DNA from: Pseudomonas proteolytica | GTDB taxonomy: Bacteria; Pseudomonadota; Gammaproteobacteria; Pseudomonadales; Pseudomonadaceae | NCBI RefSeq assembly: GCF_007858275.1 | Contig: NZ_VFEV01000005.1 | Coordinates: forward strand, 1 to 64,000 | Reading direction: 5' to 3' | DNA: 64,000 nucleotides | Part shown: one piece after another, positions 47,093-56,764 of the stretch | Numbering within the stretch: position 1 is the first letter of the stretch | Layout: the number at the start of each line of letters is the position of its first letter | Translations under genes and position numbers: made by a program | Notes under the pieces: model-generated | What the model saw: only the letters and a program-made list of their open reading frames with translations | The model's database searches: none | What the model was told of the DNA's origin: nothing

Positions 47093-47599
47093 GTGGCGAA
47101 GCAAAGTTCTCAGAAATTCATCGCGCGCAACCGTGCGCCTCGAGTGCAGATCGAGTACGACGTCGAGCTTTACGGCGCCGAGAAAAAGGTCCAACTGCCC
47201 TTCGTGATGGGTGTGATGGCCGACCTCGCCGGCAAGCCCGCCGAGCCTCTGGCGCCGGTCGCGGACCGCAAGTTTCTTGAAGTGGACGTCGACAACTTCG
47301 ACTCGCGGCTCAAGGCCATGCAGCCGCGGGTGGCATTCCACGTACCCAACGAACTGACAGGCGAAGGCAACCTGAGCCTGGATATCACCTTCGAAAGCAT
47401 GGACGACTTCAGCCCCGCCGCCGTGGCGCGCAAGGTCGACTCGCTGAACCAGTTGCTGGAAGCCCGTACCCAACTGGCCAACCTGCTGACCTACATGGAC
47501 GGCAAGACCGGCGCAGAAGAAATCATCATGAAAGCGATCAAGGACCCGGCATTGCTGCAGGCCCTTGCGAGCGCGCCCAAACCTGCTGGGGACCAGTAA
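47093..47599 (+). CDS. tssB: T6SS contractile sheath small subunit TssB
   Basis: A 168-residue sheath protein (VipA) starting with GTG at 47093 after an AGGAGCAGC site. It shows the family pattern SQKFIARNRAPRVQIEYDVE and the LPFVMGVMADLAGKP and VDVDNFDSRLKAMQPRVAF strands. It forms heterodimers with TssC, whose gene starts two bases after its stop. Confidence 0.97.
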   Translation: MAKQSSQKFIARNRAPRVQIEYDVELYGAEKKVQLPFVMGVMADLAGKPAEPLAPVADRKFLEVDVDNFDSRLKAMQPRVAFHVPNELTGEGNLSLDITFESMDDFSPAAVARKVDSLNQLLEARTQLANLLTYMDGKTGAEEIIMKAIKDPALLQALASAPKPAGDQ

Positions 47600-47601
47600 T
47601 C

Positions 47602-49098
47602 ATGACCGACAATACCGCCCGCGAAGGCGCCCAGAACCTGGGTACCACCCAAGAAGCCAGCGAGTTTGCAAACCTGCTGCTGCAAGAATTCAAGCCCAAG
47701 ACCGAGCGTGCCCGCGAAGCCGTCGAGACCGCCGTGCGCACCCTGGCCGAGCAGGCCCTGGCGCAGACGGACCTGGTATCCAACGACGCGATCAAGTCGA
47801 TCGAATCGATCATCGCCGCCATCGACGCCAAGCTCACCGCCCAGGTCAACCAGGTTATCCATCACCCGGATTTCCAGCAGCTGGAAAGCGCCTGGCGCGG
47901 CCTGCACTACCTGGTCAACAACACCGAGAGCGATGAGCAGCTGAAGATCCGCGTGCTCAACATCTCCAAGACTGACCTGCACAAGACCCTGAAGAAATTC
48001 AAGGGCACCGCGTGGGACCAGAGCCCGATCTTCAAGAAGATGTACGAGGAAGAATACGGCCAGTTCGGTGGCGAACCCTACGGTTGCCTGGTGGGCGATT
48101 ACTACTTCGACCAGTCGCCTCCTGACGTGGAGTTGCTGGGCGAGCTGTCGAAAGTCTGCGCCGCCATGCACTCGCCGTTCATCGCTGCCGCATCGCCGAC
48201 CGTGATGGGCATGGGCTCCTGGCAGGAACTGTCGAACCCACGTGACCTGACCAAGATCTTCACCACCCCGGAATACGCTGGCTGGCGTTCGCTGCGCGAA
48301 TCGGAAGACTCGCGCTACATCGGTCTGACCATGCCGCGCTTCCTCGCGCGCCTGCCGTATGGTGCCAAGACCGACCCGGTGGAAGCCTTCGCCTTCGAAG
48401 AAAACACCGACGGCGCCGACAGCTCCAAGTACACCTGGGCCAACGCCGCGTACGCGATGGCGGTGAACATCAACCGCTCGTTCAAGCATTTCGGCTGGTG
48501 CTCGCGCATCCGTGGCGTGGAGTCCGGCGGTGAAGTGGAAAACTTGCCAGCTCACACCTTCCCCACCGATGACGGTGGCGTGGACATGAAGTGCCCGACC
48601 GAAATCGCGATCAGCGACCGCCGTGAAGCGGAGCTGGCGAAGAACGGTTTCATGCCGCTGCTGCACAAGAAAAACACCGACTTCGCCGCGTTCATCGGCG
48701 CCCAGTCGTTGCAAAAACCAGCCGAATACGACGACCCGGACGCCACCGCCAACGCCAACTTGGCTGCACGCCTGCCGTACCTGTTCGCCACCTGCCGTTT
48801 CGCCCACTACTTGAAGTGCATCGTGCGCGACAAGATCGGTTCCTTCAAAGAGAAGGACGAGATGCAACGCTGGTTGCAGGACTGGATCCTCAACTACGTC
48901 GACGGGGATCCTGCGCATTCCACCGAAACCACCAAGGCCCAGCACCCATTGGCTGCCGCCGAAGTGATCGTGGAAGACGTCGAGGGCAACCCGGGGTACT
49001 ACAACTCCAAGTTCTACCTGCGCCCGCACTACCAGCTCGAAGGGCTGACCGTGTCGCTGCGCCTGGTATCGAAACTGCCTTCGGCAAAAAGCGCGTAA
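47602..49098 (+). CDS. tssC: T6SS contractile sheath large subunit TssC
   Basis: A 498-residue sheath protein (VipB) of full length. Conserved features are NQVIHHPDFQQLESAWRGLH, the YGCLVGDYYFDQSP block and the C-terminal YYNSKFYLRPHYQLEGLTVS. It stacks with TssB into the sheath that drives the Hcp tube. A REPIN separates it from hcp. Confidence 0.98.
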   Translation: MTDNTAREGAQNLGTTQEASEFANLLLQEFKPKTERAREAVETAVRTLAEQALAQTDLVSNDAIKSIESIIAAIDAKLTAQVNQVIHHPDFQQLESAWRGLHYLVNNTESDEQLKIRVLNISKTDLHKTLKKFKGTAWDQSPIFKKMYEEEYGQFGGEPYGCLVGDYYFDQSPPDVELLGELSKVCAAMHSPFIAAASPTVMGMGSWQELSNPRDLTKIFTTPEYAGWRSLRESEDSRYIGLTMPRFLARLPYGAKTDPVEAFAFEENTDGADSSKYTWANAAYAMAVNINRSFKHFGWCSRIRGVESGGEVENLPAHTFPTDDGGVDMKCPTEIAISDRREAELAKNGFMPLLHKKNTDFAAFIGAQSLQKPAEYDDPDATANANLAARLPYLFATCRFAHYLKCIVRDKIGSFKEKDEMQRWLQDWILNYVDGDPAHSTETTKAQHPLAAAEVIVEDVEGNPGYYNSKFYLRPHYQLEGLTVSLRLVSKLPSAKSA

Positions 49099-49120
49099 AA
49101 AATCGGGACTGGCTCGCTCC

Positions 49121-49222
49121 CTGTAGGAGCGAGCTTGCTCGCGAAAAACTTGAAGACGCTGCGTTCATCCAGGATGCCCGCGTCACCGTTGACGACCTTC
49201 GCGAGCAAGCTCGCTCCTACAG
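49121..49222. repeat. REPIN inside the T6SS operon, between tssC and hcp
   Basis: Perfect 25-bp arms, ctgtaggagcgagcttgctc... (49121-49145) and its reverse complement (49198-49222), with a 52-nt centre. Folded in mRNA it would sit between the sheath genes and hcp, where it could stabilise or divide the transcript so that hcp is expressed at a different level. Confidence 0.88.
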
Positions 49223-49273
49223 GGGTCGGCGGCGTAAACAAATATCGTGGCTCAGACCACACAGGGAGAAAAC

Positions 49274-49762
49274 ATGGCTGTTGATATCTTCATCAAGATC
49301 GGCGACATCAAGGGCGAGTCCATGGACAAGGCCCACAAGGACGAAATCGACGTACTGAACTGGAGCTGGGGCATGGCCCAGTCCGGCAACATGCACGTTG
49401 GCAGTGGCGGCGGCGCCGGCAAGGTGAATATCCAGGACCTGTCGCTGACCAAGTACGTCGACAAGGCTTCGCCTAACCTGATGATGCATTGCGCCAGCGG
49501 CAAGCACATCGACAAGGTCAAGCTGACCGTGCGCAAGGCCGGCGGCGAAAGCCAGGTCGAGTACATGATCATCAACCTTGAAGAAGTGCTGATCACGTCC
49601 CTGAGCACCGGCGGCTCGGGCAGCGATGATCGCCTGACCGAAAACGTCACCCTGAACTTTGCCCAGGTGATGGTCGACTACCAGCCGCAGAAAGCCGACG
49701 GCACCAAGGACGGCGGCCCGATCAAGTTCGGCTGGAATATCCGTTCCAACACCAAGCGTTGA
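49274..49762 (+). CDS. hcp: T6SS tube protein Hcp
   Basis: A 162-residue Hcp1-type tube protein (MAVDIFIKIGDIKGESMDKA; HVGSGGGAGKVNIQDL; GWNIRSNTK), the same length as Hcp1 of PAO1. Hexamer rings stack into the expelled tube and can chaperone small effectors such as Tae amidases. ATG 49274 has an AGGGAG site; upstream codons to 49247 are not conserved. It is closed by a hairpin terminator before the effector gene. Confidence 0.98.
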   Translation: MAVDIFIKIGDIKGESMDKAHKDEIDVLNWSWGMAQSGNMHVGSGGGAGKVNIQDLSLTKYVDKASPNLMMHCASGKHIDKVKLTVRKAGGESQVEYMIINLEEVLITSLSTGGSGSDDRLTENVTLNFAQVMVDYQPQKADGTKDGGPIKFGWNIRSNTKR

Positions 49763-49770
49763 TACGAAGA

Positions 49771-49797
49771 CCCCTGGCGCAGCGCGCCGGGGGTTTT
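49771..49797 (+). terminator. Hairpin terminator/attenuator after hcp
   Basis: cccctggcgc / gcgccggggg with a short loop, followed by tttt. The genes downstream continue the same operon, so it is likely a partial terminator that lets hcp be made in excess. Confidence 0.7.
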
Positions 49798-49842
49798 GGT
49801 GCTTGCTCGAATTTCGACCTTCCTCTTTTCGGTATCTGAGTC

Positions 49843-50295
49843 ATGGCCAAACCTTCGTTTATCAATTTGTGGAAGGCGTATTCCGATCTTTTGGTAACGC
49901 ATCCAAACGCAGCCCCTTGCAATGGTCCTTGGGCCAATCAGTGTGCTATCCGCATGAGTCTGGTGCTCAACGCCGAGCTGACCGTCAAGGTCAACAAATC
50001 CACCTATACCGAGCCCAAGTGTGCACATGAACACGCCAGGGGTGCCGAGTCATTGGCTAATTGGCTGTGGAAACGGCACCTAGGACGACCCGTCATTCTG
50101 GGCAATACCGCCGAAGACCGCCGCACACTGATGAGCAAAACCGGGCTTATCTTTTTCAAGGATTGTTTCCAGCAATCAGGCGAGTCCCTGGATAACCGTA
50201 CCGGCGATCATATTGACCTATGGAACCGAGGGATAACCAAAACCGGCGATCTCTTTTCCCGCTCCAGGGCTGTCTGGTTTTGGGAGCTCACATAA
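49843..50295 (+). CDS. tae4: T6SS peptidoglycan amidase effector, Tae4 family
   Basis: A 150-residue NlpC/P60-like (papain-fold) amidase of the Tae4 family. The catalytic Cys34 is in ANQCAIRMS and the catalytic His123 in GDHIDLWNRG, with the family's RGAESLANWL and GLIFFKDCF between them. Tae4 enzymes cut the D-Glu-mDAP bond of tetrapeptide stems in prey cell walls and usually travel inside Hcp. There is no signal peptide, as expected for T6SS cargo. It lies between hcp and tssE, where PAO1 has tagJ. Its GC content is visibly lower than its neighbours, suggesting later gain. The stop overlaps the next start by one base (TAATG). Confidence 0.88.
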   Translation: MAKPSFINLWKAYSDLLVTHPNAAPCNGPWANQCAIRMSLVLNAELTVKVNKSTYTEPKCAHEHARGAESLANWLWKRHLGRPVILGNTAEDRRTLMSKTGLIFFKDCFQQSGESLDNRTGDHIDLWNRGITKTGDLFSRSRAVWFWELT

Positions 50296-50720
50296 TGAAA
50301 AAACCATTGCTCGCACTCTGCCTGACCATGAACGTGATCAGTCTGAACGCATGCGCCGAACATACCGAACCGCCGACGATCGAGGCTGTATTTGTTGGCC
50401 AGCCCCTCAAACTGATCGATGACCAGGGTCAGTGCACGTTAGTCAAACCTGATCAGAGCCGTACAAAACTGGATATGGAATGGCCATGCAGCTTCAGCTT
50501 GGATGAGCATCAGAAATTGCGCGTGGAGACATTCAACGGTATCCCTATATTTTCAGTCTGGCGTGTTGAGCACATGCCTGCCCCGAGCCGCGACTGCCTG
50601 AACAAAATGCAGGCTATTCGCCAAATCCAAGGGCATCTGGAGGTGGCACCGGTCAGCCTATCGGCATCCTGCGGTTGGGGTGGCGACCAAAAAATGTATG
50701 TAGCGCCCTTTACGTGGTAA
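50295..50720 (+). CDS. Putative immunity lipoprotein of the Tae4-type amidase
   Basis: A 141-residue exported protein starting [20 protein letters not shown]. The hydrophobic segment ends in a lipobox-like LNAC at Cys20, so a periplasmic lipoprotein is likely. This is where an immunity protein against a cell-wall amidase must act. The mature part has four cysteines (47, 65, 101, 126), probably two disulfides, and looks mainly beta-stranded ([27 protein letters not shown]). It does not resemble the helical Tai4 family that usually pairs with Tae4. The role is inferred from position: directly after the toxin, overlapping start and stop. Its own stop overlaps tssE. Confidence 0.65.
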   Translation: MKKPLLALCLTMNVISLNACAEHTEPPTIEAVFVGQPLKLIDDQGQCTLVKPDQSRTKLDMEWPCSFSLDEHQKLRVETFNGIPIFSVWRVEHMPAPSRDCLNKMQAIRQIQGHLEVAPVSLSASCGWGGDQKMYVAPFTW

Positions 50721-51229
50721 CCGAAATCGCCACCCGCGACCGCCTGCAACCGTCCCTGCTGGACCGGTTGACCGACGACGAGCCGAGCAATCCCAAGGAA
50801 AGCGCCGACAAGCGCGTGCTGTCCCTGACCCAGCTCAAAGCCTCGGTGCTGCGGGACCTGGCGTGGCTGCTCAATACCACCTCGCTGCTCAATGCCGATG
50901 CCACCCTGCACACCCCGGCCGGGACGTCAGTGATCAATTACGGCCTGCCGGCCCTGGCGGGCAACAGTGCGTCGAGCGTCGATATCAATGCTCTGGAAGC
51001 CCTGATCTACCAGGCAATTGCCACCTTTGAGCCGCGCATCCTGCGCCACACCCTGCGGGTCAAGGCGCGTGTGGCCCATGGCGAGATGAACCACAACGCC
51101 TTGAGCTTCGAGATCGAAGGCGACCTGTGGGCCCAGCCGGTGCCCTTGCGCCTGCTGCTGCAAACCGACCTGGACCTGGAGTCTGGCCATGTACGCGTGG
51201 TCAACGCCGACCAGCGGAGGCGCCCATGA
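50714..51229 (+). CDS. tssE: T6SS baseplate protein TssE (gp25-like)
   Basis: A 171-residue gpW/gp25-family wedge protein. It has the TssE N-terminal motif [14 protein letters not shown], the conserved [14 protein letters not shown] and [10 protein letters not shown], and the C-terminal VRVV strand. The best start is GTG 50714 ([12 protein letters not shown]), which overlaps the stop of the immunity gene (GTGGTAA). No clear ribosome site is visible, which suggests translational coupling. A TTG at 50675 would add 13 unusual residues. It overlaps tssF by four bases (ATGA). Confidence 0.92.
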   Translation: MVTEIATRDRLQPSLLDRLTDDEPSNPKESADKRVLSLTQLKASVLRDLAWLLNTTSLLNADATLHTPAGTSVINYGLPALAGNSASSVDINALEALIYQAIATFEPRILRHTLRVKARVAHGEMNHNALSFEIEGDLWAQPVPLRLLLQTDLDLESGHVRVVNADQRRRP

Positions 51230-53082
51230 ACCCGCGCCTGCTGGAGCTGTACAACCAGGAGCTGCACCACGTGCGCGAGAGCGCCGCGGAGTTCGCCAAG
51301 GAATACCCGAAGATCGCCAGTCGGCTGACCCTGTCCGGCATGGACTGCGCCGACCCGTACGTCGAGCGCCTGCTCGAAGGCTTCGCGTATCTCACCGCCC
51401 GGGTGCAGCTCAAACTCGACGCCGAGTACCCGACCTTCACCCATAACCTGCTGGAAATCGCCTACCCGCACTACCTGGCGCCGACCCCATCGATGACCGT
51501 GGTGCAGTTGCAGGCCGACCCCGATGAAGGCTCCCTGACCAGCGGTTTTCCATTGCCCCGCGATACCGTATTGCGCGCAGCCCTGGGCCGCGAAACCCAG
51601 ACCTGCTGCGAGTACCGCACTGCCCACCCGGTGATGCTGTGGCCGTTGCAGGTCAGCCAGGCCGATTACTTTGGCAACCCGTCCGCCGTGCTCGGGCGCC
51701 TGGCCGCCAGTGAACCCAAGGCCAAGGCCGGTTTGCGCCTGACCCTGCGCACCGGCGCCGAGCTGCCATTCAACAGCCTGGCCCTGGACAATCTACCGCT
51801 GTACCTGAGCGGCGCCGATGAGCAGCCGTTCCGCCTCTACGAGCAATTGCTGGGTAATGTGTGCGCGGTGTTTGCGCGCCAACCCGGCGGTGACTGGGTG
51901 GAGCGCCTGCCACAGGACGCGCTGCGTTCGCGCGGGTTCGACGACGCCGATGCGGCGATGCCCGTGGTATCGCGAGCCTTCCAGGGTTACCGCTTGCTGC
52001 AGGAATACTTCGCCCTGCCCCATCGCTACCTGTTCGTCGAATTCGCCGAACTGAGCCGCGCCGTACAACGCTGCGATGGCCAGGAACTGGAGCTGATCGT
52101 GCTGTTCGACCGCCACGATCCCAGCCTGGAAGGCAGTGTTGGCGCCGCGCAGTTCGTGCCCTTCTGCACCCCGGCGATCAACCTGTTCCCCAAGCGGGTG
52201 GACCGGATTCACTTGTCCGAGCGGGTCAACGAACACCATGTGATTGCCGACCGCACCCGGCCCATGGACTTCGAGATCCACTCCCTCAGCGCCATCACCG
52301 GCCACGGCACCGGGCCGGAGCAACCCTTTTTGCCGTTCTACGCCGTGCGTGATCCGTCGCGCTACGGCCGCGACCAGAGTTACTACAGCGTGCGCCGCGA
52401 GCCGCGGGTGCTGTCCAGCGACCAGCGGCGCAATGGCCCGCGCTCCACGTATGTGGGCAGCGAGACCTTTGTCAGCCTGGTGGACAGCCAGCAAGCGCCC
52501 TACCGCCACGACCTGCGCCAATTGGGCGTGACCGCGTTGTGCACCAACCGCGATCTGCCACTGTTCATGAGCGTGGGCAACGGCAAGACCGACTTCACCC
52601 TGGCCGACAGTGCCCCGGTGCTGGCGGTGCGCTGCGTCGCCGGACCCAGCCGCCCGCGCGCCAGCCACGCCCATGACGCCAAGGCCTGGCGCCTGATCAG
52701 CCAGTTGTCGCTCAACTACCTGTCCCTGAGCGAAGGCCAGGGTGCCGCGGCGTTGCGTGAACTGCTGCGCCTGTATGGCGACAGCAACGACGCCGCCCTG
52801 CAATTGCAGATCGAGGGCCTGCGCGAGGTCAGCAGCAAAGCGGTGACACGGCGCCTGCCGATGCCCGGCCCGATCGTGTTTGGCCGTGGCCTGGAAATCA
52901 CCCTGGAATTTGATGAAAACGCGTTCCGCGGCACCGGTGTATTCCTGCTCGGTGCAGTGTTGGAACGATTCCTGGCGCGTTACGTGTCGATCAACAGTTT
53001 TACCGAGACGGTGATTCGTACCACCGAACGCGGCGAGATCATGCGATGGAAAGCCAAGCCCGGACGGCGTCCGACCCTGTGA
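51226..53082 (+). CDS. tssF: T6SS baseplate protein TssF
   Basis: A 618-residue baseplate wedge protein (ImpG/VasA family), starting [20 protein letters not shown], with [20 protein letters not shown]. The length is normal. Together with TssG and TssE it forms the wedge around the VgrG hub. ATG 51226 is chosen over the open frame from 51127 because of the conserved start and an AGGCG site. It overlaps tssG by 37 bp. Confidence 0.97.
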   Translation: MNPRLLELYNQELHHVRESAAEFAKEYPKIASRLTLSGMDCADPYVERLLEGFAYLTARVQLKLDAEYPTFTHNLLEIAYPHYLAPTPSMTVVQLQADPDEGSLTSGFPLPRDTVLRAALGRETQTCCEYRTAHPVMLWPLQVSQADYFGNPSAVLGRLAASEPKAKAGLRLTLRTGAELPFNSLALDNLPLYLSGADEQPFRLYEQLLGNVCAVFARQPGGDWVERLPQDALRSRGFDDADAAMPVVSRAFQGYRLLQEYFALPHRYLFVEFAELSRAVQRCDGQELELIVLFDRHDPSLEGSVGAAQFVPFCTPAINLFPKRVDRIHLSERVNEHHVIADRTRPMDFEIHSLSAITGHGTGPEQPFLPFYAVRDPSRYGRDQSYYSVRREPRVLSSDQRRNGPRSTYVGSETFVSLVDSQQAPYRHDLRQLGVTALCTNRDLPLFMSVGNGKTDFTLADSAPVLAVRCVAGPSRPRASHAHDAKAWRLISQLSLNYLSLSEGQGAAALRELLRLYGDSNDAALQLQIEGLREVSSKAVTRRLPMPGPIVFGRGLEITLEFDENAFRGTGVFLLGAVLERFLARYVSINSFTETVIRTTERGEIMRWKAKPGRRPTL

Positions 53083-54089
53083 GTACCCTGGATGCGATGC
53101 ATCAGGAGCCCTGGGAATATGACTTCTTCCAGGCGCTGCGCCGTATCGAGTGCGAATCGCCCCAGCTGCCGCGCCTGGGGCATTCTCTGCGCCTGGCCGA
53201 TGACCCGTTGCGCCTCGGGCAACAGGCTGACTGCACCTTCGCCCCGGCCACCCTGGCGTCGGTGAACCCCGGCGGCGACGGCACGCCAGCGCGCCTGGAG
53301 CAGTTCTTTTTCGGCCTCGGCGGCCCCAATGGGCCGCTGCCGCTGCACATCACCGAATACGTGCGCGAACGCCAGCGCAACAACGCCGACAGCACCAGCA
53401 AGCGCTTCCTGGATGTATTCCACCACCGCCTGTTGACCCTGTTTTATCGGGCCTGGGCCGAAGCGCGGCCGACCGTCAGCCACGACCGCCCCGACGATGA
53501 TTACTGGTCCGCACGCCTGGCGGCGCTCAGCGGCCGCGGTATGCCCAGCCTCCTCGACCAGGGCCTGATCCCCGATACCGCAAAACTGCACTACAGCGGC
53601 CACCTCTCGGCGCAAACCCGCTACCCGGACGGTTTGAAGGCAATTCTCAGCGAGTATTTCGGCTTGCCGGTGGAGATTGAAGAGTACGTCGGCCAATGGC
53701 TGGAGCTGCCCGAGCGCAGCCGGGTCAGCGTGAGTGCCAATCAATTGGGCGTGGATTTTTGCCTGGGCAGCCATGTGTGGGACCGCCAGCACAAATTCCG
53801 TATCCGCCTCGGCCCCCTGACGCTCGACGACTACATGGGCATGTTGCCCGGCAGCCAGCCGTTCAATGAGCTGGTGGCCTGGGTCACCGAATACCTGGGC
53901 CATGAACTGGACTGGGACCTGAACCTGATTCTTCAACAACCGCAAGTGCCGCCGTTGCAACTCAACGGGCAGTTCCGGTTGGGTTTCAACACCTGGCTCG
54001 GCCAACCCGGGCAAGACGCCAACGACCTAATCCTGGCCCGGCATTACGCCGATCAAGCCACCACCTCAAGGAATCCAGAGCATGGGTGA
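53046..54089 (+). CDS. tssG: T6SS baseplate protein TssG
   Basis: A 347-residue wedge protein (ImpH/VasB family) with the family's EPWEYDFFQALRRIE, FFFGLGGPNGPLPLHITEYV, FLDVFHHRLLTLFYRAW and ARLAALSGRGM. It starts inside the 3' end of tssF and ends inside clpV (8-bp overlap), so the three genes are tightly coupled. Confidence 0.97.
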   Translation: MESQARTASDPVSTLDAMHQEPWEYDFFQALRRIECESPQLPRLGHSLRLADDPLRLGQQADCTFAPATLASVNPGGDGTPARLEQFFFGLGGPNGPLPLHITEYVRERQRNNADSTSKRFLDVFHHRLLTLFYRAWAEARPTVSHDRPDDDYWSARLAALSGRGMPSLLDQGLIPDTAKLHYSGHLSAQTRYPDGLKAILSEYFGLPVEIEEYVGQWLELPERSRVSVSANQLGVDFCLGSHVWDRQHKFRIRLGPLTLDDYMGMLPGSQPFNELVAWVTEYLGHELDWDLNLILQQPQVPPLQLNGQFRLGFNTWLGQPGQDANDLILARHYADQATTSRNPEHG

Positions 54090-56745
54090 AATCAGTCGCG
54101 CCGCGCTGTTCGGTAAACTCAACAGCGTGGCCTACAAGGCCATCGAAGCCGCCACGGTGTTCTGCAAATTGCGTGGTAACCCCTACGTGGAACTGGCCCA
54201 CTGGTTTCACCAGTTGCTGCAACTGCAGAACTCTGACCTGCATCGCATCATCCGCCAATTCAACATCGAGCCGGCACGGCTGGCCCGAGACCTCACCGAA
54301 GCCCTGGACCGCCTGCCCCGTGGCTCGACGTCGATCACCGACCTGTCGTCCCATGTGGAAGAAGCCGTGGAACGCGGCTGGGTATACGGCAGCCTGATGT
54401 TTGGCGAAAGCCAGGTGCGCACCGGCTACCTGGTGCTGGGCATTTTGAAGACGCCGAGCCTGCGGCATGCACTGCTGGGCTTGTCGTCCGAGTTCGACAA
54501 GATCAAGGCCGAGGCCCTGAGCGAGCGCTTTGATGAATATGTCGGTGATTCGCCGGAAAACGCCCTGAGCGCCAGCGATGGTTTCAATGCCGGTGCCGTG
54601 CCGGGCGAAGCCAGCGGCGCCATGGCCCCCAGTGCCATGGGCAAGCAGGAAGCCCTCAAGCGTTTCACCGTGGACCTGACCGAACAGGCGCGTAGCGGCA
54701 AGCTCGACCCGATCGTGGGGCGTGACGAAGAGATCCGCCAACTGGTGGACATCCTGATGCGTCGGCGCCAGAACAACCCGATCCTCACCGGTGAAGCCGG
54801 GGTGGGCAAGACCGCCGTGGTCGAAGGCTTTGCCCTGCGCATCGTTGCCGGCGACGTGCCGCCAGCGCTCAAGGACGTGGAGCTGCGCAGCCTGGATGTG
54901 GGCCTGCTGCAAGCCGGCGCCAGCATGAAAGGCGAATTCGAACAGCGCCTGCGCCAGGTCATCGAAGACGTCCAGGCGTCGCCAAAACCGATCATCCTGT
55001 TTATCGACGAAGCCCACACCCTGGTAGGTGCCGGGGGCGCCGCCGGCACCGGTGATGCGGCCAACCTGCTCAAGCCGGCCCTGGCCCGTGGCACCTTGCG
55101 CACCGTGGCCGCCACCACCTGGGCCGAGTACAAGAAGCATATCGAGAAAGACCCGGCGCTGACCCGCCGCTTCCAGGTGGTGCAAGTGGCCGAGCCGTCG
55201 GAGGACAAGGCGCTGCTGATGATGCGCGGCGTGGCCTCGACCATGGAAAAGCACCACCAGGTGCAGATCCTCGATGAAGCCCTGGAAGCCTCGGTCAAGC
55301 TGTCCCACCGCTATATCCCGGCGCGCCAGTTGCCGGATAAATCCGTGAGCCTGCTGGACACCGCTTGCGCCCGCGTCGCCATCAGCCTGCACGCGGTGCC
55401 GGCAGAAGTGGATGACAGCCGTCGCCGCATCGAAGCCCTGGAAACCGAGCTGCAAATCATCGCCCGCGAGCATGCCATCGGCATCGCCATTGGCGCACGC
55501 CAAAGCAACAGCGAAGCCTTGTTGAGTGCAGAACGCGAGCGCCTGGCTAGCCTGGAAAGCCGCTGGGCCGAAGAAAAAACCCTGGTGGACGAGTTGCTCG
55601 CTACCCGCGCGACCCTGCGCGAGAAAGCCGGCGTTGTCGACAGCGGCAACGACGAGTTGCGCGCAAAACTGGTGGACCTGCAACAGCGCCTCAGTGCCCT
55701 GCAGGGTGAAACCCCGTTGATTCTGCCAACCGTGGATTACCAGGCCGTAGCCTCGGTGGTCGCCGACTGGACCGGGATCCCGGTAGGCCGCATGGCGCGC
55801 AACGAACTGGAGACGGTGCTCAACCTCGACCAGCACCTGAAAAAACGCATCATCGGCCAGGACCACGCCTTGCAGATGATCGCCAAGCGCATCCAGACCT
55901 CCCGCGCCGGCCTCGACAACCCAAGCAAGCCGATTGGCGTGTTCATGCTGGCCGGCACCTCGGGCGTGGGCAAGACCGAAACCGCCCTGGCCCTGGCCGA
56001 AGCCATGTACGGCGGCGAGCAGAACGTGATCACCATCAACATGAGCGAGTTCCAGGAAGCCCATACCGTGTCCACCCTCAAGGGCGCGCCACCGGGCTAT
56101 ATCGGCTATGGCGAAGGCGGCGTGCTGACCGAAGCCGTGCGGCGCAAACCCTACAGCGTGGTGCTGCTGGATGAGGTGGAAAAAGCCCACCCGGACGTGC
56201 ATGAGATTTTCTTCCAGGTGTTCGACAAGGGCGTGATGGAGGACGGCGAAGGCCGGGTGATCGACTTCAAGAACACCTTGATCCTACTCACCACCAACGC
56301 CGGCACCGAGCTGATTTCCCACGTCTGCAAAGACCCGGCAAACGTGCCCGACCCGGAAGACATCGCCAAGGCCCTGCGCCAACCGCTGCTGGAGATCTTC
56401 CCACCGGCCCTGCTCGGGCGCCTGGTGACGATTCCGTATTACCCGCTCAGCGATGTGATGCTCAAGGCGATTACCCGCCTGCAGCTGGACCGCATCAAGA
56501 AGCGCGTGGAGAACACCCACAAAGTCGCGTTCGATTACGACGACACGGTGATCGACCTGATTGTCTCGCGCTGCACCGAAACCGAAAGTGGCGGGCGGAT
56601 GATCGACACCATCCTCACCAACAGCCTGCTGCCGGACATGAGCCGCGAGTTCCTCACACGCATGCTCGAAGGCAAGGCGCTGGCGGGGGTGCGGATCGGC
56701 AGCCGGGACAACGAATTGCACTACCAGTTCAGCGACACCGAATAA
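54082..56745 (+). CDS. clpV: T6SS sheath-recycling AAA+ ATPase ClpV (TssH)
   Basis: An 887-residue Clp/Hsp100 ATPase. It has an N-terminal sheath-binding domain (about 1-150), the first AAA+ module with Walker A GEAGVGKTA (237-245) and Walker B ILFIDEAHTL, a middle coiled-coil region (about 420-540), and a second AAA+ module with Walker A GTSGVGKTE (625-633). It disassembles contracted TssBC sheath for reuse. The full length is present. Confidence 0.97.
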   Translation: MGEISRAALFGKLNSVAYKAIEAATVFCKLRGNPYVELAHWFHQLLQLQNSDLHRIIRQFNIEPARLARDLTEALDRLPRGSTSITDLSSHVEEAVERGWVYGSLMFGESQVRTGYLVLGILKTPSLRHALLGLSSEFDKIKAEALSERFDEYVGDSPENALSASDGFNAGAVPGEASGAMAPSAMGKQEALKRFTVDLTEQARSGKLDPIVGRDEEIRQLVDILMRRRQNNPILTGEAGVGKTAVVEGFALRIVAGDVPPALKDVELRSLDVGLLQAGASMKGEFEQRLRQVIEDVQASPKPIILFIDEAHTLVGAGGAAGTGDAANLLKPALARGTLRTVAATTWAEYKKHIEKDPALTRRFQVVQVAEPSEDKALLMMRGVASTMEKHHQVQILDEALEASVKLSHRYIPARQLPDKSVSLLDTACARVAISLHAVPAEVDDSRRRIEALETELQIIAREHAIGIAIGARQSNSEALLSAERERLASLESRWAEEKTLVDELLATRATLREKAGVVDSGNDELRAKLVDLQQRLSALQGETPLILPTVDYQAVASVVADWTGIPVGRMARNELETVLNLDQHLKKRIIGQDHALQMIAKRIQTSRAGLDNPSKPIGVFMLAGTSGVGKTETALALAEAMYGGEQNVITINMSEFQEAHTVSTLKGAPPGYIGYGEGGVLTEAVRRKPYSVVLLDEVEKAHPDVHEIFFQVFDKGVMEDGEGRVIDFKNTLILLTTNAGTELISHVCKDPANVPDPEDIAKALRQPLLEIFPPALLGRLVTIPYYPLSDVMLKAITRLQLDRIKKRVENTHKVAFDYDDTVIDLIVSRCTETESGGRMIDTILTNSLLPDMSREFLTRMLEGKALAGVRIGSRDNELHYQFSDTE

Positions 56746-56764
56746 CCTGACGAAGTGCTATCCA

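Noticed and set aside
53986..56202. 738-residue open frame antisense to clpV
   Set aside because: It is a high-GC shadow of clpV; the sense frame has full AAA+ motifs and overlaps its neighbours in normal operon fashion.
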